DNA of 64,000 nucleotides from QANA01 sp963665505 (GTDB lineage Bacteria > Bacillota > Clostridia > Christensenellales > Christensenellaceae): NCBI GenBank assembly GCA_963665505.1, contig OY762275.1, forward strand, positions 124,001 through 188,000, in the 5' to 3' direction. A program made the translations under genes and the position numbers. Positions within the stretch are counted from its first letter, which is position 1. The number at the start of each line of letters is the position of its first letter. The notes below the pieces were generated by a model. It had not been told where the DNA came from, searched no databases, and saw nothing but the letters and a program-made list of their open reading frames with translations. Positions 61,171-64,000 of this stretch are shown piece by piece.

Positions 61171-61827
61171 ATGAGAAAAAAAATACTGGCCGGATGTGCG
61201 GCTTTTTTAGCCGTATTCATGCTGTTTACTTCCGTTGCATCCGCCGATTATTACACAGAACCTACGCTGCTCTATTACGGCATGTGGAGCACGGATGTGA
61301 CTGATCTGCAAAACGACCTGAAAACCCTGGGGTTTTTCAGTTATTATAGAGCCACAGGGTATTTCGGACCCATCACCAGACAATCTGTGCTTGATTATCA
61401 GCGCAGCAAGGGGCTGCGCACGGACGGCATCGTCGGCCCCTATACATCCCGCGCGATCAAAATCGATCTTATGATCCAGACTGCAAAATCCTGCCTTGGG
61501 GTCCCTTACGTATGGGGCGGCACGACGACGGCCGGTTTTGACTGTTCCGGGTTCACACAATATGTGACGGCACAGAATGGCCTCACGATCCCGCGGACTG
61601 CAGCCTTGCAGTACCAGGTCGGGGCCGCCGTTTTCAAGAGCAATCTGCAGCCGGGCGACTTTGTATTCTTCACAACATACAAGGCAGGCGCATCCCATGT
61701 CGGGATCTATCTTGGGAACGGACAATTCATCCACGCAAGTTCCGGGGCGGGGAAGATCATCATTTCCCAGCTTTCGAACGCCTACTACACACAGCACTAT
61801 ATCGGCGCAAGGAGGATGATCGGGTAA
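61171..61827 (+). CDS. Secreted peptidoglycan hydrolase with NlpC/P60 domain
   Basis: 218 residues. A signal peptide (MRKKILAGCAAFLAVFMLFTSVASA, cleavage near 25) is followed by a PG_binding_1-type domain (STDVTDLQNDLKTLGFFSYYRATGYFGPITRQSVLDYQRSKGL). The NlpC/P60 endopeptidase domain comes next, with the catalytic Cys in FDCSGFTQYV, His in ASHVGIYLGNGQFIHASS and a third polar residue nearby. It would cleave peptide stems of peptidoglycan outside the cell. GAGAGGAG precedes ATG at 61171. It has a long leader and its own terminator. Confidence 0.93.
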   Translation: MRKKILAGCAAFLAVFMLFTSVASADYYTEPTLLYYGMWSTDVTDLQNDLKTLGFFSYYRATGYFGPITRQSVLDYQRSKGLRTDGIVGPYTSRAIKIDLMIQTAKSCLGVPYVWGGTTTAGFDCSGFTQYVTAQNGLTIPRTAALQYQVGAAVFKSNLQPGDFVFFTTYKAGASHVGIYLGNGQFIHASSGAGKIIISQLSNAYYTQHYIGARRMIG

Positions 61828-61852
61828 AAACTCTATCCATTTATCCTGGAGA

Positions 61853-61881
61853 GGAGACGGGCTTGTCCCGTCTCCTTTTTT
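61853..61881 (+). terminator. Terminator after the NlpC/P60 gene
   Basis: GGAGACGGG (61853-61861) pairs with CCCGTCTCC (61867-61875), followed by six T. Confidence 0.92.
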
Positions 61882-61959
61882 GCCTTATACTATTGGAAAA
61901 GAGCTCTTTTTTGCGTATGGTGTTGGCGCCCGTTCCCAATCAGGAAAGAAGGCCCGTCT

Positions 61960-62451
61960 TTGAAAGCAGCATTTTTGGACAGGGATGGCACGATTATACG
62001 GGACTACCCGGACCGGGAATGGCCCTACGTGAGGGCACCCGTATTCCTGGACGGTGTTTTTGAGGCGATGCGGCGCTTCAGAAACCACGGATACGAGATC
62101 ATCATTGTGACCAATCAATACCTGATCGGCGAAGGGATCCTTTGTCTGGAGGCATATCAAAACTTCAGCGCTTTGTTTCTTGGCACCTTGGAGAAAAACG
62201 GGATTTCGGTCCTGGATGTCTTTTATTGCCCGCATGCCCGCTCTGCCAACTGCGATTGCTGCAAGCCTAAACCCGGCTTGATCCGGCAGGCCCTTGAAAA
62301 ATACCCCGCGATCAATCTCCAACAGTCTTTTTTAGCGGGAGATTCCCCGGCCGACCTCCAGCTCGCCCAAACGATGGGGCTGCCTTTCTATGGCATCCGT
62401 TTAGACTGCCGGCACCCCATACGTTCGCTCAATGATATACATATTGCCTGA
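61960..62451 (+). CDS. HAD-superfamily histidinol/heptose-bisphosphate-phosphatase-like protein
   Basis: 163 residues, similar to GmhB/HisB-N phosphatases. The DxDGT motif is FLDRDGTIIRD (6-16), motif II is IVTNQYLIGEG, motif III and the zinc loop are CPHARSANCDCCKPKPGLI, and GDSPADLQLAQ is motif IV. The likely start is TTG at 61960, with AGAAGG 8 nt upstream. The physiological substrate is not clear: in Gram-positives such proteins act on heptose or histidinol phosphates or on unrelated phosphates. It is followed by a bidirectional terminator. Confidence 0.85.
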   Translation: MKAAFLDRDGTIIRDYPDREWPYVRAPVFLDGVFEAMRRFRNHGYEIIIVTNQYLIGEGILCLEAYQNFSALFLGTLEKNGISVLDVFYCPHARSANCDCCKPKPGLIRQALEKYPAINLQQSFLAGDSPADLQLAQTMGLPFYGIRLDCRHPIRSLNDIHIA

Positions 62452-62468
62452 CAAAATTTATCGCAAAC

Positions 62469-62496
62469 AATAAAAAGGGTCTATGCCCTTTTTATT
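62469..62496. terminator. Bidirectional terminator between the HAD and AlkZ-related genes
   Basis: AATAAAAAGGG (62469-62479) pairs with CCCTTTTTATT (62486-62496), so it can act for both convergent genes. Confidence 0.85.
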
Positions 62497-63166
62497 TTAT
62501 CAAAATTTCGATCTGCTTGTCTGTTGCCCCGGGAAGCAACCGGGAAATATACCGCCGGATCTTTTCTTTAGAAAAACCGGGTTCGTCCGCATAGGCAGAC
62601 CGTACGAAATCCGCGCCAAAGACATCCTCGCTGCGCGCATACTGCGCAACTCCCCAACCATACGGCTGTCCGTACCGGTCGGTCCTGTACGTAAAAGTTT
62701 TTATTGTGATATACGTCTGCATCTGCAGCAGGGTGACGGCGCTGTCAAATCCTGTTTCCTTATGCTTTCCGAAACCGCCCCACCGTTTCAACTGATAGGA
62801 AAGCGAAGGGCCGTACAGTTCCAGCATATCCATAATCCTTTTGCACTTGCGGCCGGCAAGTCCATCTTCGTAAAGCGCATCGAAATCGTACCCATCACGC
62901 CGGTAATTTGCCAGATGCGGATACCATTGTTTACTCACAAATCCGGCTTTATTATGGAATAGCTTCCCGTAGGCGATCTCTCCCTTGGCCGCAATTTTTC
63001 CCTTCCATTCCCAAGGGCCTTCCACATCTTTTACAAACCAATGGTCAGCAGAAATACAGTCCTCCACAGAAAAGCCCGGGATATTGCTTCGGAAAAACGG
63101 CAAAAACCCAATATCCAAAATCAACTTTTCCAGTTCCGCCATACTGCTTATCATGGGCAGCCGCAT
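62492..63166 (-). CDS. AlkZ-related protein
   Basis: 224 residues. The layout WFVKDVEGPWEWKGKIAAKGEIAYGKLFHNKAGFVSKQWYPHLANYRRDGYDFD, then QLKRWGGFGKHKETGFDSAVTLLQMQTYITIKTF, resembles Firmicute proteins annotated as AlkZ-related, in which a winged-helix region follows. Some proteins of that family excise damaged bases or bind DNA; activity here is unproven. ATG at 63166 has AGAAGG upstream; the frame to 63226 is not supported. I am moderately sure of the family name. Confidence 0.6.
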   Translation of the reverse strand: MRLPMISSMAELEKLILDIGFLPFFRSNIPGFSVEDCISADHWFVKDVEGPWEWKGKIAAKGEIAYGKLFHNKAGFVSKQWYPHLANYRRDGYDFDALYEDGLAGRKCKRIMDMLELYGPSLSYQLKRWGGFGKHKETGFDSAVTLLQMQTYITIKTFTYRTDRYGQPYGWGVAQYARSEDVFGADFVRSAYADEPGFSKEKIRRYISRLLPGATDKQIEILIK

Positions 63167-63306
63167 ACCATATTGCCTTCTTTCTAAAACAGTTCCGCCG
63201 GCCGGGATGCCGGCCCATACACGCAAGGTTCGTCTTTCTTTTTTTATCCTGTTTCCCCTCCATTATAGGCAGAATGGCCTTTGGACACAATAGACTGTCC
63301 CTCATA

Positions 63307-63336
63307 AAAGGCCGCCTGCACATGCAGGCGGCCTTT
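63307..63336 (-). terminator. Terminator after the LysM-CAP gene
   Basis: AAAGGCCGCCTGC pairs perfectly with GCAGGCGGCCTTT over a 4-nt loop, followed on the minus strand by TTTTAT. Confidence 0.88.
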
Positions 63337-63367
63337 GTCCGGCTATACGTTCAAGCAAACCCATGGG

Positions 63368-63976
63368 TCAGCCGATAAACATCTGGGTCCAATAGTGCCC
63401 GTCCGAAACATAGCCTACCTCGATCTGTGTAAACGACGCATTCAGTATGTTTGCCCTGTGTCCGGCGGAATTCATCCAGGCATTCACCACTTGTTCCGGA
63501 GAAGCTTAGCCCATGGCGATATTTTCTCCCATTGCGGAATAGCGGATGCCAAAATTCCGGATCATCGTGCCCGGCGCGCCATAGATCGGGCTTGTATGCG
63601 AAAAATATCGCATATCCCGCATATCCTGCGATTTATACCGCGCTACGCGGGAAAGCTCCCAATTTTCCGTCAACGGCGCCAGTCCGTTCTCTATCCGGAT
63701 CTGGTTGGCCAGCGCTATGACCTGCTTTTCGAAAGAGGATACGCTTTCTTCCAAGACAGGAATATCCAACATCTGCCCCGGATAAATCCAATCCGGATCC
63801 GTTATCTGCGGGTTTGCCTGAATCAATTCGCTTACGCCGACCTGGTAACGGACGGCGATCTTCCACATAGTGTCGCCCGATACAACTTCATAGGTGACGG
63901 GTGCCGCCGCAAAAGCATTTAGCGTGCTTACAGACAAGATCACGATAAGGATGCCCATTGCAATCCATTTTTTCAT
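63368..63976 (-). pseudogene. Secreted LysM-CAP (YkwD/SafA-like) protein gene with an internal stop
   Basis: The frame from ATG at 63976 codes for a signal peptide (about 1-24), one LysM domain (TYEVVSGDTMWKIAVRYQVGVSELIQANP) and a CAP (SCP/PR1) domain that begins near 83 and stops after ENIAMG at TAA (63508-63506). The same frame continues without another stop to TGA at 63370-63368, giving ASPEQVVNAWMNSAGHRANIL and DGHYWTQMFIG, the conserved CAP C-terminus. A single base change from CAA (Gln) to TAA explains it. It is preceded by AAAGGAGG. It may be a true nonsense mutation, a sequencing error, or readthrough. Confidence 0.85.
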
Positions 63977-64000
63977 TTTTTACACCCTCCTTTTAAAGTT

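Noticed and set aside
63506..63508. Reassigned stop codon or selenocysteine-like recoding in the LysM-CAP gene
   Set aside because: The codon is TAA, other genes end normally in TAA, and no recoding element was seen; a single mutation is simpler.

Overview
The window looks like a chromosome segment of an anaerobic, Gram-positive, spore-forming-lineage bacterium of the Firmicutes/Clostridia type. The evidence is spmA/spmB, an AbrB-family regulator, RicT, a T-box leader on valS, a TPP riboswitch on thiT, ECF-type vitamin S-components (BioY, ThiT), AddAB, and oxygen-defence or anaerobe-type redox proteins (rubrerythrin, rubredoxin, ferredoxin, FeoAB). Promoters are sigma-A like with about 16-18 nt spacers, and many stem-loop terminators are visible. 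I do not assign a genus.

Layout. 1-2.1 kb: valS (N-terminal two thirds) with its T-box, transcribed leftward. 2.1-8.7 kb: pgsA, then a ROK glucokinase and phosphoglucomutase pair, an empty stretch of about 0.6 kb, and feoAB. 8.7-16.4 kb: two GNAT acetyltransferases, a YabE-like G5/3D cell-wall protein, a penicillin-binding protein, an alcohol dehydrogenase plus bioY, and an AEC-family carrier. 16.4-25.9 kb: a leftward block with B. subtilis-like order (tmk, holB, ricT, ferredoxin, trmN6, rsmI, abrB-like, spmA, spmB, lipoprotein, metG, tatD). 26.0-31.1 kb: a complete rRNA operon, 16S - tRNA-Ala(TGC) - 23S - 5S, on the minus strand. 31.4-33.4 kb: TPP-riboswitch-controlled thiT, a rubredoxin too small for most ORF cut-offs, a DUF1858 protein and a zinc-ribbon membrane protein. 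33.5-43.9 kb: addA/addB, a small unknown protein, an RluA-type pseudouridine synthase with an rRNA methyltransferase, ispE and an SGNH hydrolase. 44-48.7 kb: an anchored solute-binding-like protein, a degenerate RluA-like protein, dnaB, rplI and yybS. 54.4-57.2 kb: rpsR-ssb-rpsF, rubrerythrin, an ECF S-component and tRNA-Arg(ACG). 57.5-64 kb: an FGGY kinase operon, an NlpC/P60 hydrolase, a HAD phosphatase, an AlkZ-related protein and a LysM-CAP gene broken by a stop codon.

The most unusual part is 48.9-54.3 kb. Four tandem paralogues of the mannitol dehydrogenase superfamily lie between rpsR and yybS, a place where ribosomal and replication genes usually run on directly. They form at least three transcription units with separate promoters, and they differ in catalytic residues (one has lost the catalytic His) and in the residue that sets NAD/NADP preference. 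A fifth, distant relative at 59.1-60.8 kb is fused to a C_GCAxxG_C_C redox-type domain, has Asp/Tyr in place of the catalytic Asn/His, and is followed by an FGGY sugar kinase. Together they suggest an undescribed polyol or sugar(-phosphate) redox system; its substrate cannot be read from the sequence.
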